In this document: positions 9,112 through 18,704 of the stretch, one piece after another
Position numbering within the stretch: the first letter of the stretch is position 1
Layout of the letters: each line of letters starts with the position of its first letter
Source of the DNA: Defluviitaleaceae bacterium
Lineage (GTDB): Bacteria > Bacillota > Clostridia > Lachnospirales > WQUN01
DNA: 47,105 nucleotides
NCBI GenBank assembly: GCA_009780315.1
Contig: WRAH01000021.1
Location: 1 to 47,105 of the forward strand
Direction of reading: 5' to 3'
Program-made: the position numbers and the translations under genes
Notes under the pieces: model-generated
Databases searched by the model: none
What the model was told of the DNA's origin: nothing
What the model saw: only the letters and a program-made list of their open reading frames with translations

Positions 9112-9197
9112 AAAGGCGCGCACAGCGCGACCCAAAGGAAGCGTAAGCGGGCTTTGTCTGCTGTAGCGGCAGGGTTGTAGGGACAGCATCCCTACTT
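9112..9197 (+). repeat. GC-rich multi-hairpin intergenic element inside the kinase operon
   Basis: An 86-bp island far richer in G+C than its surroundings lies between the kinase and VWA genes. It contains CGCGC/GCGCG (9117-9121/9125-9129), CAAAG/CTTTG, CTGC/GCAG and GTAGGGA/TCCCTAC (9177-9183/9189-9195). It looks like a dispersed mobile repeat or a processed RNA hairpin cluster. No second copy occurs in this window. It ends 23 bases before the VWA start and has no poly-T tail, so it is not a classical terminator. Confidence 0.45.
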
Positions 9198-9220
9198 AAA
9201 ATAGAAAAGGAGTTTTTACA

Positions 9221-9907
9221 ATGAGCGAAAGAAACCTACCCGGCGGGGAAATGTCTTCACGTATACTGGACTTTTTCTGGATAGCAGACTGTTCTGGTTC
9301 GATGGACGGGGAAAAGATTCAAACCTTAAACTATGCCATAAGACAAACAATTCCTGACATGCGTAAGGAAGCAGATGATAACCCAAATGCGTCAATTATG
9401 GTGCGTGCAGTGAAATTTTCTGATGGTGCCGCATGGCATATGCCAACAGCAACCCCTATTGATAGTTTTAACTGGGCAGATTTAACCGCTGGCGGTGTTA
9501 CTGCAATGGGCATGGCTCTTGAACTGGTAGCCAGTGAATTAAAACAATTTCCAACAGATACAAAACGTTTGCCGCCCGTATTGGTATTACTCACAGATGG
9601 GCAACCTACAGACGATTTCAAAAGCGGACTTGACGCATTGATGGCAACGCCGTGGGGCAAAAAAGCCGTGCGTATTGCCATTGCCATTGGGAAAGATGTT
9701 GACCTAAGTGTACTTGAGCAATTTGCAGGCAATAAGGAACTTGTGCTTGAAGCAAAAAACCCACAGCTTCTTGTAAAGTTCATCAAGTGGGCATCTACTG
9801 TTGTTAAAAATGTTTCTGCGCCATCACTTGGGGACAGCACAAGCGGTGTAGATGTTAATGCCATTCCAGCAGCAACAGTAGACGTGGATGATGATGATAT
9901 CTGGTAA
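9221..9907 (+). CDS. TerY-like von Willebrand factor A domain protein
   Basis: 228 residues, essentially one VWA domain. The MIDAS motif D23-x-S25-x-S27 (FWIADCSGSMDG) is complete, with GGVTAMGMAL and LLTDGQPTDD supplying the later metal-site residues. No signal peptide or membrane segment is present, which fits the cytosolic TerY family rather than surface VWA proteins. The C-terminus is acidic (VDVDDDD). In TerY-P triads this protein is thought to be an adaptor or substrate of the adjacent kinase/phosphatase pair, which is inference here. GGAG sits ten bases before the ATG, and the gene overlaps the phosphatase start by 20 bases. Confidence 0.85.
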   Translation: MSERNLPGGEMSSRILDFFWIADCSGSMDGEKIQTLNYAIRQTIPDMRKEADDNPNASIMVRAVKFSDGAAWHMPTATPIDSFNWADLTAGGVTAMGMALELVASELKQFPTDTKRLPPVLVLLTDGQPTDDFKSGLDALMATPWGKKAVRIAIAIGKDVDLSVLEQFAGNKELVLEAKNPQLLVKFIKWASTVVKNVSAPSLGDSTSGVDVNAIPAATVDVDDDDIW

Positions 9908-10688
9908 AAAAGCGGAGTGGTTGGCAATTGGAAGCGTAGTAACAGGTGCAATGCATCTGAGAAAAGAAATGCCTTGTCAAGACGCACTTTACCTATCACC
10001 GCCAAATCCAAACTTTGCGATAGCTTGTGTTGCAGATGGGCATGGAAGCAATTCCTGTCCATATAGTGATGAAGGCTCAACAATTGCTGTAAAAGTTGCA
10101 GGGGAATTACTTGAAACTATGCTTCCTAACTTATCTGACCATAAGGATGTCTGGCTTCCAAAAAAACTGGTTGCGATGTGGGAGGACGAAGTAAGAGCAA
10201 TTCATGAAAAAAAAGAGCGTGAAATGCTCGACCCTTTCCCCTATACATTATATGGCACAACCCTTTTAGCCGTCGTTGCTACGGATTCATTTGTTTTCGC
10301 GCTGCAAATTGGTGACGGAAATATTTTGATGATAGATGCAAACGGAACAGCAAAACCAATCCTTGCCGAAGCTGAAAATGTGGGAGAAGACACAGAATCT
10401 TTGTGTTTAAAAGAAGCTTGGCAATATATACGTACACAAATTATTCCTTTGTCACTCCCCTCTGACGTGCCTATGTTGATGTTATCCACTGATGGTTATG
10501 CCAATGGGTTTATGAACAATTCAGGATTTTTAAAGGCTGGCTCGGATTTTTATAAGCTATGGCAAGAAGAAGGGGCAGACTTCATCAATGAAGCACTACC
10601 TGAATGGCTACGGCAATCATCCGATAGAGGTAGCGGAGATGATATTGCTTTGGCACTCATTACATTAAAAAGCGCGCAAACCAACTAA
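9888..10688 (+). CDS. PP2C-family Ser/Thr protein phosphatase
   Basis: 266 residues with PP2C metal-centre motifs: CQDALYL (about 30), VADGHGS (about 47-53), LSTDGYANGF in the C-terminal half and SGDDIALALI near the end. It should reverse phosphorylation by the upstream kinase. The start lies in a run of three ATG codons (9888, 9891, 9894) inside the VWA gene, so translation is coupled. It is the last gene of the operon, and a terminator hairpin overlaps its final codons. This is a stand-alone catalytic domain without sensor modules, as expected for the triad. Confidence 0.85.
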   Translation: MMMISGKKAEWLAIGSVVTGAMHLRKEMPCQDALYLSPPNPNFAIACVADGHGSNSCPYSDEGSTIAVKVAGELLETMLPNLSDHKDVWLPKKLVAMWEDEVRAIHEKKEREMLDPFPYTLYGTTLLAVVATDSFVFALQIGDGNILMIDANGTAKPILAEAENVGEDTESLCLKEAWQYIRTQIIPLSLPSDVPMLMLSTDGYANGFMNNSGFLKAGSDFYKLWQEEGADFINEALPEWLRQSSDRGSGDDIALALITLKSAQTN

Positions 10689-10708
10689 ATGGAATGCGCG
10701 TTTTTTTT
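10673..10708 (+). terminator. Rho-independent terminator of the RCC1/kinase operon
   Basis: CGCGCA (10673-10678) pairs with TGCGCG (10695-10700), followed by eight T residues (10701-10708). The upstream arm overlaps the last codons of the PP2C gene. Confidence 0.85.
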
Positions 10709-10712
10709 ATTC

Positions 10713-10865
10713 TTAATTCAAGATTAACATGTTATATAAACCACTCATATCTTCTTCTGGCAAAACATTAAATCGTGAAGTGTTATTTAATGCGATGAGT
10801 ACAAGCACTGCTAAAATTGCCAAAGCAATTACATGATAAATAATTTTTTTTTGTCTATCATCCAT
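10713..10865 (-). CDS. Small single-pass membrane protein, 50 residues
   Basis: The frame could open at 10910, but the ATG at 10865 has GGAG eight bases upstream and gives MDDRQKKII followed by one strongly hydrophobic helix (YHVIALAILAVLVLIAL, about 10-26) and a short polar tail. I do not recognise a family. It follows eno in the same direction beyond a hairpin, so it may be expressed by read-through. A toxin-like or regulatory membrane peptide is possible, but nothing here shows which. Confidence 0.5.
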   Translation of the reverse strand: MDDRQKKIIYHVIALAILAVLVLIALNNTSRFNVLPEEDMSGLYNMLILN

Positions 10866-10899
10866 CAAAATCACTCCATTCATTGATTTCATTATAAGT

Positions 10900-10924
10900 A
10901 AGCCACGCATTTTTAGCGTGGCTT
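10900..10924 (-). terminator. Hairpin after eno
   Basis: AAGCCACGC (10900-10908) and GCGTGGCTT (10916-10924) form a perfect 9-bp stem twelve bases past the eno stop. The minus-strand tail is not T-rich, so termination may be partial. On the plus strand the flank is more T-rich. Confidence 0.55.
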
Positions 10925-10936
10925 ATTGTTTAAAAT

Positions 10937-12295
<1,359 letters not shown>

Positions 12296-12309
12296 CTAAG
12301 ATATATGTT

Positions 12310-13854
12310 TTATTTTACTAGCAAACTTTTACCCGTCATCTCTGACGGTACTGGAAGCCCCATCATATCAAGCAAAGTGGGCGCAATATCGGCAAGTCTG
12401 CCACCAGAGGCGAGACTTTGACCTGGGCAGTTAAATAGCACAAAAGGTACAGGATTTGTAGTGTGTGCTGTAAAAGGCGTGCCTGTACTTTCATCTACCA
12501 TTTTATCAGCGTTGCCATGGTCTGCGCAAAGAAACATGCGTGTACCGTTTTTAAGCATCGCATCCATGGCTTGAGCAACACAAGAATCTACTGTATTAAC
12601 AGCTTTTTTTGTTGCATCCATCACACCTGTATGGCCAACCATATCACAATTAGCAAAGTTTACAACGATTAAGTCATATTTTTTGGCGTTAATTGCTTCA
12701 ACTAGCTTGTCTGCAACTTCGTGCGCGCTCATTTCTGGCTGTAAATCATAAGTTGCTACTTTTGGTGATGGGACAAGGATTCTGTCTTCACCTTCGTAAG
12801 GCTCTTCTCTACCGCCATTAAAGAAAAATGTCACATGGGCGTACTTTTCTGTTTCGGCTAGGCGCAACTGGCTCATACCTTTGTCAGCTAGATATTGCCC
12901 AAGCACATTATTCATAGATTGGGCATGAAATGCCACATGTTTATTTGGAATGGTTATATCGTACTCTGTAAAGCAACAATAGTATAGCGGTATCATACTT
13001 CGTGAAAATTCATTAAAATTTGGGTCACAGAAAGCACGAGTCATTTCCCTTGCACGGTCTGGTCGGAAATTAAAGAAAATGATTGAGTCATTTGCATTGA
13101 TTGTTGCCGTAGGTTTTCCATTATCCAGTATAATGGTAGGCATTACAAATTCATCGTTCACATTTTCAGCATACGTTTGCTCCATACATTCCAATGCAGA
13201 AGCGGCAGTATTGCCTTTGCCTTGGGTGAGTGCATCAAATGCTAACTGCACACGTTCCCAACGATTATCTCTGTCCATAGCATAGTATCTACCAGAAATT
13301 GTGGCTATTTTTCCAATACCTATTTCCTGCATTTTGCTTTCTAGTTCTTTTATAAAATTCATACCAGAAGCAGGCGGTGTATCCCGTCCATCAAGAAAAG
13401 CGTGTACATAAACTTTGCTTAATCCATGACGCTTTGCCAACGTCAAAAGTGCGTATAAATGTGCGTTGTGACTGTGAACACCACCATCAGATAACAGTCC
13501 ATACAAATGCAATGCTGTATCAAAGTTTTTGGCATTTTCAACTGCGTCAATTAAGGCTTTATTTGAAAAAAAATCTCCATCCTCTATTGCTTTTGTAATA
13601 CGCGTAAGTTCTTGATATACAATGCGCCCTGCACCAATATTGGTGTGACCCACTTCAGAATTTCCCATTTGTCCATCAGGTAAACCAACATCCATTCCAG
13701 AAGCTGCACCTGCTTGGCACGGAAATTTCTCCATAAGCCAGTCAAGATGGGGTGTTTCGGCTAAATGGATTGCATTATAGGATTTATCATTAGACAGTCC
13801 AAAACCATCTAAAATCATAAGCACTACTGTATCTTTTTCGGGAGTATTAGCCAA
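12310..13854 (-). CDS. gpmI: 2,3-bisphosphoglycerate-independent phosphoglycerate mutase
   Basis: Interconverts 3- and 2-phosphoglycerate with Mn2+. The alkaline-phosphatase-type motifs are clear: VVLMILDGFG at the start, the phosphoserine motif GQMGNSEVGHTNIGAGR, LHLYGLLSDGGVHSH, AFLDGRDTPP, FNFRPDRAR and the metal motif CADHGNAD. I choose TTG at 13852-13854 because AAAGGTGG lies six bases upstream and the protein then starts at the family position (LANTPEKDTVVLM). An upstream in-frame TTG at 13872 overlaps that binding site. It overlaps the end of tpiA by eight bases, so translation is coupled. Confidence 0.96.
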   Translation of the reverse strand: MANTPEKDTVVLMILDGFGLSNDKSYNAIHLAETPHLDWLMEKFPCQAGAASGMDVGLPDGQMGNSEVGHTNIGAGRIVYQELTRITKAIEDGDFFSNKALIDAVENAKNFDTALHLYGLLSDGGVHSHNAHLYALLTLAKRHGLSKVYVHAFLDGRDTPPASGMNFIKELESKMQEIGIGKIATISGRYYAMDRDNRWERVQLAFDALTQGKGNTAASALECMEQTYAENVNDEFVMPTIILDNGKPTATINANDSIIFFNFRPDRAREMTRAFCDPNFNEFSRSMIPLYYCCFTEYDITIPNKHVAFHAQSMNNVLGQYLADKGMSQLRLAETEKYAHVTFFFNGGREEPYEGEDRILVPSPKVATYDLQPEMSAHEVADKLVEAINAKKYDLIVVNFANCDMVGHTGVMDATKKAVNTVDSCVAQAMDAMLKNGTRMFLCADHGNADKMVDESTGTPFTAHTTNPVPFVLFNCPGQSLASGGRLADIAPTLLDMMGLPVPSEMTGKSLLVK

Positions 13855-14593
13855 AATGCACCACCTTTTCAAAGGATGGAACTACACTCGCACCACCTAT
13901 CAATCCACCGTCAATATCTGACATACTAAATAGCTCATTTGCTGTTTCATCTGTAACAGAACCGCCATAAAGTATACGAACACATGCTGCCGCACTATCA
14001 CCAAAACGCTTGTGAATTTGGCCACGAATAAATGCACATGCTTCATTTGCTTGTTTAGATGTGGCAACTTCACCTGTACCTATTGCCCAAATGGGTTCGT
14101 AAGCAATGACAACCTTAGTCACATCAGATGCAGAAAGTTCATCTAAAGCAAACGCAATCTGCTTACGAAGCACATTTTCAGTACGGCCGGATTTACGTTG
14201 CTTTTGGCTTTCACCTACGCAAATGATTGGTGTTATGCCATGTTCAAGTGCTTTGAGGGTTTTTAAATTGATTGTAGTGTCTGTTTCACCAAAACGCTCA
14301 CGTCTTTCAGAATGCCCAATAATGACATAAGGTACACCCATATCTCCAAGCATAAGTCCTGAAATTTCGCCTGTATACGCACCATCATCCATATAGTGCA
14401 TATTTTGCGCGCCTACCTTAATATGCGTCCCTTCAAAAACTTTTTGCACCGATTGTAGGTTTACATATGGAACACAAATCACCACATCTACCGCATCTGT
14501 ATTGATTTTATTTTTCATTTCTTGGGCAAATTCTTCTGCCTTTGTAGGAGTAAAATTCATTTTCCAGTTGCCTGCTATCACTTTTTTGCGCAT
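13847..14593 (-). CDS. tpiA: Triosephosphate isomerase
   Basis: Interconverts dihydroxyacetone phosphate and glyceraldehyde-3-phosphate. Catalytic motifs are GNWKMN (N and K near residues 9-11), IIGHSERR (His electrophile) and AYEPIWAIGTG (catalytic Glu), with the phosphate loop YGGSV. The start is placed at 14593 (MRKKVIAGNWKMN), where GGAG lies nine bases upstream. The frame is open twelve codons further, but that part overlaps pgk. This gives 248 residues, the family norm. Confidence 0.97.
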   Translation of the reverse strand: MRKKVIAGNWKMNFTPTKAEEFAQEMKNKINTDAVDVVICVPYVNLQSVQKVFEGTHIKVGAQNMHYMDDGAYTGEISGLMLGDMGVPYVIIGHSERRERFGETDTTINLKTLKALEHGITPIICVGESQKQRKSGRTENVLRKQIAFALDELSASDVTKVVIAYEPIWAIGTGEVATSKQANEACAFIRGQIHKRFGDSAAACVRILYGGSVTDETANELFSMSDIDGGLIGGASVVPSFEKVVHFG

Positions 14594-14606
14594 ATAAACC
14601 GCTCCT

Positions 14607-15797
14607 TTATTTATCTTGCACAGCCACAACGCCCGGTAATGCTTTGCCTTCTAAAAATTCAAGTGATGCGCCACCGCCTGTGGAGATATGGGTCATTTTG
14701 TCGCCATATCCAAGTTGATTGACAGCCGCCGCACTGTCACCACCACCAATGATGGTTGTGGCATCAAGTCCTGCCAGTTTTTCTGCAAGGGCAAGTGTAC
14801 CTTTTGCAAAGTTTGGGAACTCAAATACACCCATTGGGCCATTCCATATGACAGTCTTTGCGTCATTTAGCGCACTGGTGAATAACTCACGGGTTTTTTC
14901 ACCAATATCTAAGCCCATCCAGTCGTCTTCTATGCTATTTGATGGCACTGTTTTGTATTCTGCATCTTTTGCAAATTCTTTTGCAACCACTGTGTCTATA
15001 GGAAGCAGAAGTTCTACGCCTTTTTCTTTAGCTTTGGCTATCATTTCTTTTGCAAAGTCGATTCTGTCCGCTTCAAGCAGAGACTTTCCAACACCGTATC
15101 CCTGTGCGGCAAAGAATGTATAAGCCATACCGCCGCCAATAATAAGCTTGTCTACTTTACCCAATAAGTTATTGATTACAGGAATTTTATCAGAAACTTT
15201 TGCACCGCCAAGGATTGCAACAAATGGACGTACAGGGTTTTCCACTGCATTGCCAAGAAATTTCAGTTCTTTTTCCATGAGGAAGCCCACGGCTGTTTCC
15301 TTCACAAAGACTGTTACACCTACAGTAGAACAATGGGCGCGATGGGCAGAACCAAAGGCATCATTGACAAAGATATCTGCGATGGATGCAAGGTCTTTTG
15401 AAAATGCTTCCTCGTTTTTACCTTCTTCTGTACGGAAACGTGTATTTTGTAAAAGCATGACTTCACCATCTTTAAGCCCGTCAACGAGTGTACGGGTTTC
15501 ATCACAAACAACACAATCGCAGTCATGAAATTTTACGGTTTGTCCAAGATGCTGACTTAGACGTTCTGCCACAGGCGCAAGGGTTGCTTTTGGGTCTGGT
15601 CCTTTGGGTTTGCCTAGATGAGAGCATAAAATAAGTCGTCCACCATCAGAAATAAGCTTTTTAAGTGTGGGTAGCGCGGCAACGATACGGTTTTCGTCCG
15701 TGATTTTGCCTTCCTGCAACGGCACGTTAAAATCACAACGCACAAGCACACGCTTGCCTTTTACATGGATGTCATTGATGCTTTTCTTATTGAGCAT
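14607..15797 (-). CDS. pgk: Phosphoglycerate kinase
   Basis: Transfers phosphate from 1,3-bisphosphoglycerate to ADP. Visible are the N-domain signature [33 protein letters not shown], the GAKVSDKI hinge, and the nucleotide-site segments [10 protein letters not shown] and [10 protein letters not shown]. The start is taken at 15797 (MLNKKSIND), with AAAGGGG upstream, giving 396 residues as expected. It is the first gene of the glycolytic operon; no gap (GAPDH) gene precedes it in this window. Confidence 0.97.
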   Translation of the reverse strand: MLNKKSINDIHVKGKRVLVRCDFNVPLQEGKITDENRIVAALPTLKKLISDGGRLILCSHLGKPKGPDPKATLAPVAERLSQHLGQTVKFHDCDCVVCDETRTLVDGLKDGEVMLLQNTRFRTEEGKNEEAFSKDLASIADIFVNDAFGSAHRAHCSTVGVTVFVKETAVGFLMEKELKFLGNAVENPVRPFVAILGGAKVSDKIPVINNLLGKVDKLIIGGGMAYTFFAAQGYGVGKSLLEADRIDFAKEMIAKAKEKGVELLLPIDTVVAKEFAKDAEYKTVPSNSIEDDWMGLDIGEKTRELFTSALNDAKTVIWNGPMGVFEFPNFAKGTLALAEKLAGLDATTIIGGGDSAAAVNQLGYGDKMTHISTGGGASLEFLEGKALPGVVAVQDK

Positions 15798-15846
15798 TGA
15801 TATATTCCCCTTTCGGTTTTTACATAATAACAATCATTCATGAAAT

Positions 15847-15875
15847 ATTCTAGCATTGTGTCACACTTGAAGCAA
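15847..15875 (-). promoter_or_regulatory. Promoter of the pgk-tpiA-gpmI-eno operon
   Basis: On the minus strand TTGCTT (15870-15875), a 17-bp spacer and an extended -10 TGCTAGAAT (TAGAAT at 15847-15852) lie about 50 bp upstream of the pgk start. Confidence 0.55.
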
Positions 15876-16055
15876 GTAGAATGTCAAATTTCTTCCAAAA
15901 CTGTACTGACAACTATATTTTCAGCAACTCTAATGATTTTTTTATAGCGATAATAATGTAAATGATAGTTATAATTGCTTATTATCTTGATAGTTTTTCA
16001 ACACAATACTAGTGTACTACACAAAATATAACTAAAAACCGAGCGAACCTACACT

Positions 16056-16095
16056 AAAATGCCGTTTCTTTCCAACATAGGAAACAGCATTTTTA
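16056..16095. terminator. Terminator-like hairpin
   Basis: AAAATGC and GTTTC on the left pair with GAAAC and GCATTTTT on the right across a short loop, interrupted by one mismatch. The right side ends in a T run on the plus strand and the left side is A-rich, so it may work in both directions. No plus-strand gene lies directly upstream, so what it terminates is unclear. Confidence 0.5.
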
Positions 16096-16112
16096 ATTGG
16101 GAAAGGCTCAAC

Positions 16113-16137
16113 ACTTCGGGACAACTTGCTCCGAAGT
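16113..16137. repeat. 25-bp palindrome, copy 1 of 3
   Basis: ACTTCGGG (16113-16120), a nine-base centre, then CCGAAGT ending at 16137. It lies directly upstream of the TATAAT at 16153 and overlaps the position where a -35 box would be. Closely related copies sit at 18569-18593 and 19751-19775. Confidence 0.7.
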
Positions 16138-16228
16138 CGAGATAATTTGGGATATAATATAACTATCCAGCATTACACCAGACTTTTTACATATGATAAG
16201 ATACATATGAGAGGAGGCGAATTGCAAA

Positions 16229-16990
16229 TTGAAAAACACTTACACAACATCAGAAGTAGCAAAAATAATTGGCATACACCCCAACACAGTACGATTTTAT
16301 GAAGAAGTGGAACTTATCCCACAACCCGAGCGAAAACAAAACGGTTATAGGATATTTACAGATTTTCACTTAGCACAATTCAAACTTGCAAGGACTGCAT
16401 TACAGGTTGAGGTTTTGCAAAATGGGCTACGCAAGATTGCCATTGAGATGGTAAAAACTTCGGCAACTGGCAATTTTGAAAAGGCGGAAACCCTTGCCAA
16501 AAAATATTTGGAACAAATTAACCTAGAACAACTACACGCAGAAGAAGCCATAAAAATTACAAGGCAATTATTGTCTAGTGAAAATAACGAAAAGTCGAGG
16601 CTACACCTTACACGCAAACAAGCTACAGATTATTTGCAGATTTCTATGGACACTTTGCGTAATTGGGAACTAAATGGTCTGCTTGTCGTGAAGCGTAGAC
16701 AAAACGGCTATCGTGTATATGCTGACGAAGATATAATGCGACTGAAAATAATTCGTTCCCTACGCTGTGCAAACTATTCACTTTCAGCAATTTTGCGAAT
16801 GCTGGGAGAACTTGATACTAACCCTAACATCTGCATTAAAAAAGTGATTGATAGCCCAAACGAAACGGACGATATAATTTCTGTATGTGATAGGTTGCTG
16901 ACCTCGTTACGCTATGCAGAGGAAAATGCACAATCGCTACTTGTACAGCTTGCAGAAATGAAAGCAAAAAAATTCAAACCCTCCAATTAA
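16229..16990 (+). CDS. MerR-family regulator with two HTH domains
   Basis: 253 residues containing two MerR-type winged helices in one chain. The first is at 1-75 (YTTSEVAKIIGIHPNTVRFYEEVELIP...NGYRIFT) and the second at about 128-200 (LTRKQATDYLQISMDTLRNWELNGLL...NGYRVYADEDIMRLK), separated by a helical linker and followed by a short coiled tail. No effector-binding cysteines are evident. TTG at 16229 is eleven bases from GGAGG. It is followed at 56 bp by an ABC-2 exporter, which it probably controls, like other MerR-exporter pairs. The tandem DNA-binding domains suggest binding as a pseudo-dimer (inference). Confidence 0.8.
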   Translation: MKNTYTTSEVAKIIGIHPNTVRFYEEVELIPQPERKQNGYRIFTDFHLAQFKLARTALQVEVLQNGLRKIAIEMVKTSATGNFEKAETLAKKYLEQINLEQLHAEEAIKITRQLLSSENNEKSRLHLTRKQATDYLQISMDTLRNWELNGLLVVKRRQNGYRVYADEDIMRLKIIRSLRCANYSLSAILRMLGELDTNPNICIKKVIDSPNETDDIISVCDRLLTSLRYAEENAQSLLVQLAEMKAKKFKPSN

Positions 16991-17021
16991 CCACCAACCT
17001 TTTGGTTGGTGGTATTATTTT
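16991..17021 (+). terminator. Attenuator-like hairpin between merR-like gene and exporter
   Basis: A perfect 9-bp stem, CCACCAACC (16991-16999) with GGTTGGTGG (17004-17012) around a TTTT loop, is followed by the T-rich tail TATTATTTTT. It begins directly after the stop codon. It may partly terminate or protect the exporter mRNA. Confidence 0.65.
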
Positions 17022-17046
17022 TATATAACAAACGAGGAGGGCTTAG

Positions 17047-17823
17047 ATGAACCCAGTCATTGAAGTGGAAAAATTAAGTAAGTCATACGCCCAAACCAAA
17101 GCAGTCCATGATGTAAGCATCTCGGTATGTCGTGGTGAGGTTTTTGGTTTGCTTGGTGCAAATGGTGCAGGGAAAAGCACCACAATAGAATGTATTTTAG
17201 GCACAAAAAAACAGGATAGCGGAACTGTTAAGATTTTGGGAATGAACCCATTAGCAGACCGCAAACGCCTATTTGAAAAAGTTGGCGTACAATTCCAAGA
17301 ATCCAATTATCAAAGCAGTATAACGGTGCGTGAACTTTGTAAGGTCACAGGGTCACTATACAAAGCCCCTACAAATTACAACGACCTGCTAAAGCGATTT
17401 GGAATTTTTGAAAAAGCAAAAAGCAAGGTTGCAGACCTATCGAGAGGGCAAAAGCAACGGCTATTTATCGTCCTTGCACTAATACCCAATCCCGAAGTTG
17501 TATTTTTAGATGAACTCACCACAGGGCTAGACTCAAGGGCAAGACGTGATGTTTGGAAATGCCTTGAAGAACTGAAAGCAAACGGTCTTACTATTTTTCT
17601 AACTTCCCATTTCATGGACGAAGTGGAGATATTGTGCGACAGAATTATGATACTCAAAAAAGGTGCTATCATTTTTCATGGCACAGCCCTAGAAGCCATA
17701 AATGCCAGTCCACACGACAAACTAGAGGACGCTTACCTTTGGTTCACAGATGACCCTGGTCATTCTGCTGACGCAGAATTGCTCGGGCAAGCAGCCCGGG
17801 AGGTAGAAAATGAAAACATTTAA
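17047..17823 (+). CDS. ABC-2 type transporter, ATP-binding protein
   Basis: 258 residues. Walker A GANGAGKST (about 38-46), the signature LSRGQ, Walker B VVFLDE with the D-loop TTGLDS and the H-loop LTSHFMDE mark a complete ATPase of the drug/antibiotic exporter class (CcmA/DrrA-like). It energises the permease encoded next, which overlaps it by 14 bases. GGAGGG precedes the ATG. The substrate is unknown; the MerR-type regulator upstream suggests an induced efflux pump. Confidence 0.93.
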   Translation: MNPVIEVEKLSKSYAQTKAVHDVSISVCRGEVFGLLGANGAGKSTTIECILGTKKQDSGTVKILGMNPLADRKRLFEKVGVQFQESNYQSSITVRELCKVTGSLYKAPTNYNDLLKRFGIFEKAKSKVADLSRGQKQRLFIVLALIPNPEVVFLDELTTGLDSRARRDVWKCLEELKANGLTIFLTSHFMDEVEILCDRIMILKKGAIIFHGTALEAINASPHDKLEDAYLWFTDDPGHSADAELLGQAAREVENENI

Positions 17824-18553
17824 CACTATGCTCAAAACAGAATTAAAATTATCCTTGCGTGATATGAACATGATTATTTTCGCAATCTGTGTGCCGATAG
17901 TGGTTGCGGTCATACTCGGTATCATTTACGGAAATGAACCTGCCTATGATGGTGCAGACTACACCTTTCTAGCGCAATCTTTTGGTGCCTTAACTACCAT
18001 AGCAATACTCGCAGGGGGCGTTATGGGTCTGCCTATGCTTGTATCAGACTATCGGGAGAAAAAAATATTAAAGCGATTTAAGGTAACACCTGTAAGTCCT
18101 ACCATGATTTTAGTGGTGCAGTTAGTAATATACGCTCTTTACTCTATCGTCGCACTTATCCTTGTTTTCGCTACTTTAGCAATTTTCTTTGGCTATTATA
18201 TGGTCGGCTCGTGGGTGCTATTTTTAGCCAGTCACTTTCTAACAATGATAGTCATGTTTAGCATTGGTATGATGGTTGGCGGCATTGCCCCTAACGCAAA
18301 AATAGCAAGCGTTATAGCGTGTTTATTGTACTTTCCGATGTTGATTTTTTCAGGGGCAACCCTGCCCTACGAGATTATGCCCGAAGCACTCCAAAGTGTT
18401 GCCGATATAATGCCGTTGACACAGGGGATTAAACTGCTACAAGCAACCTCTCTTGGTCTACCGATTGAAAGTGTTTTCACGCCAATAATTGTAATGGTTG
18501 CGTTATCTATAATATGTATTGCCGTTTCCATTAAATTTTTTAAGTGGGAATGA
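17810..18553 (+). CDS. ABC-2 type transporter permease
   Basis: 247 residues with about six hydrophobic segments (first near 18-38, last near 222-242) and the ABC-2 family motif region PMLVSDYREKKILKRFKVTPVSP between segments two and three. It is encoded inside the end of the ATPase gene, so the two are translationally coupled. It probably forms a homodimeric membrane channel with the ATPase. The second copy of the palindromic repeat begins 16 bases past its stop. Confidence 0.9.
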   Translation: MKTFNTMLKTELKLSLRDMNMIIFAICVPIVVAVILGIIYGNEPAYDGADYTFLAQSFGALTTIAILAGGVMGLPMLVSDYREKKILKRFKVTPVSPTMILVVQLVIYALYSIVALILVFATLAIFFGYYMVGSWVLFLASHFLTMIVMFSIGMMVGGIAPNAKIASVIACLLYFPMLIFSGATLPYEIMPEALQSVADIMPLTQGIKLLQATSLGLPIESVFTPIIVMVALSIICIAVSIKFFKWE

Positions 18554-18568
18554 TGTCATGCAGATATA

Positions 18569-18593
18569 ACTTCGGGTCAAGTTGGCTCGAAGT
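18569..18593. repeat. 25-bp palindrome, copy 2 of 3
   Basis: ACTTCGGG (18569-18576) and a matching CGAAGT ending at 18593, with one imperfect pair. It lies between the permease stop and the marR-type promoter. Confidence 0.7.
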
Positions 18594-18612
18594 TGCTTTG
18601 CAAAAGTTTATT

Positions 18613-18665
18613 TTGAAAAAGATAACTGGTTATGTTATTATAAATACATAACTGGTTATCTTTTT
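18613..18665 (+). promoter_or_regulatory. Promoter of the MarR-type regulator with two palindromic operators
   Basis: TTGAAA (18613-18618), a 17-bp spacer and TATTAT (18636-18641) form the promoter. The same 12-bp palindrome, ATAACTGGTTAT, occurs twice: at 18622-18633 within the spacer and at 18648-18659 just past the -10, with centres 26 bp apart. Bound dimers would block polymerase, a typical MarR autorepression layout. The outer flanks (AAAAAGATAAC and GTTATCTTTTT) are also inverted. Confidence 0.7.
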
Positions 18666-18704
18666 GCATGTGAGCCAGTACCACACTATTGAGGAGGAGA
18701 TTAC

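Larger units (their letters stand above)
15798..16228. other. Intergenic region between pgk and the double-MerR gene
   Basis: 431 bp without a gene I can support. It holds the pgk promoter (15847-15875), a terminator-like hairpin (16056-16095), the first copy of the 25-bp ACTTCGGG palindrome (16113-16137) and a TATAAT (16153-16158) for the downstream gene. The part from about 15890 to 16050 is AT-rich and featureless. Confidence 0.7.
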
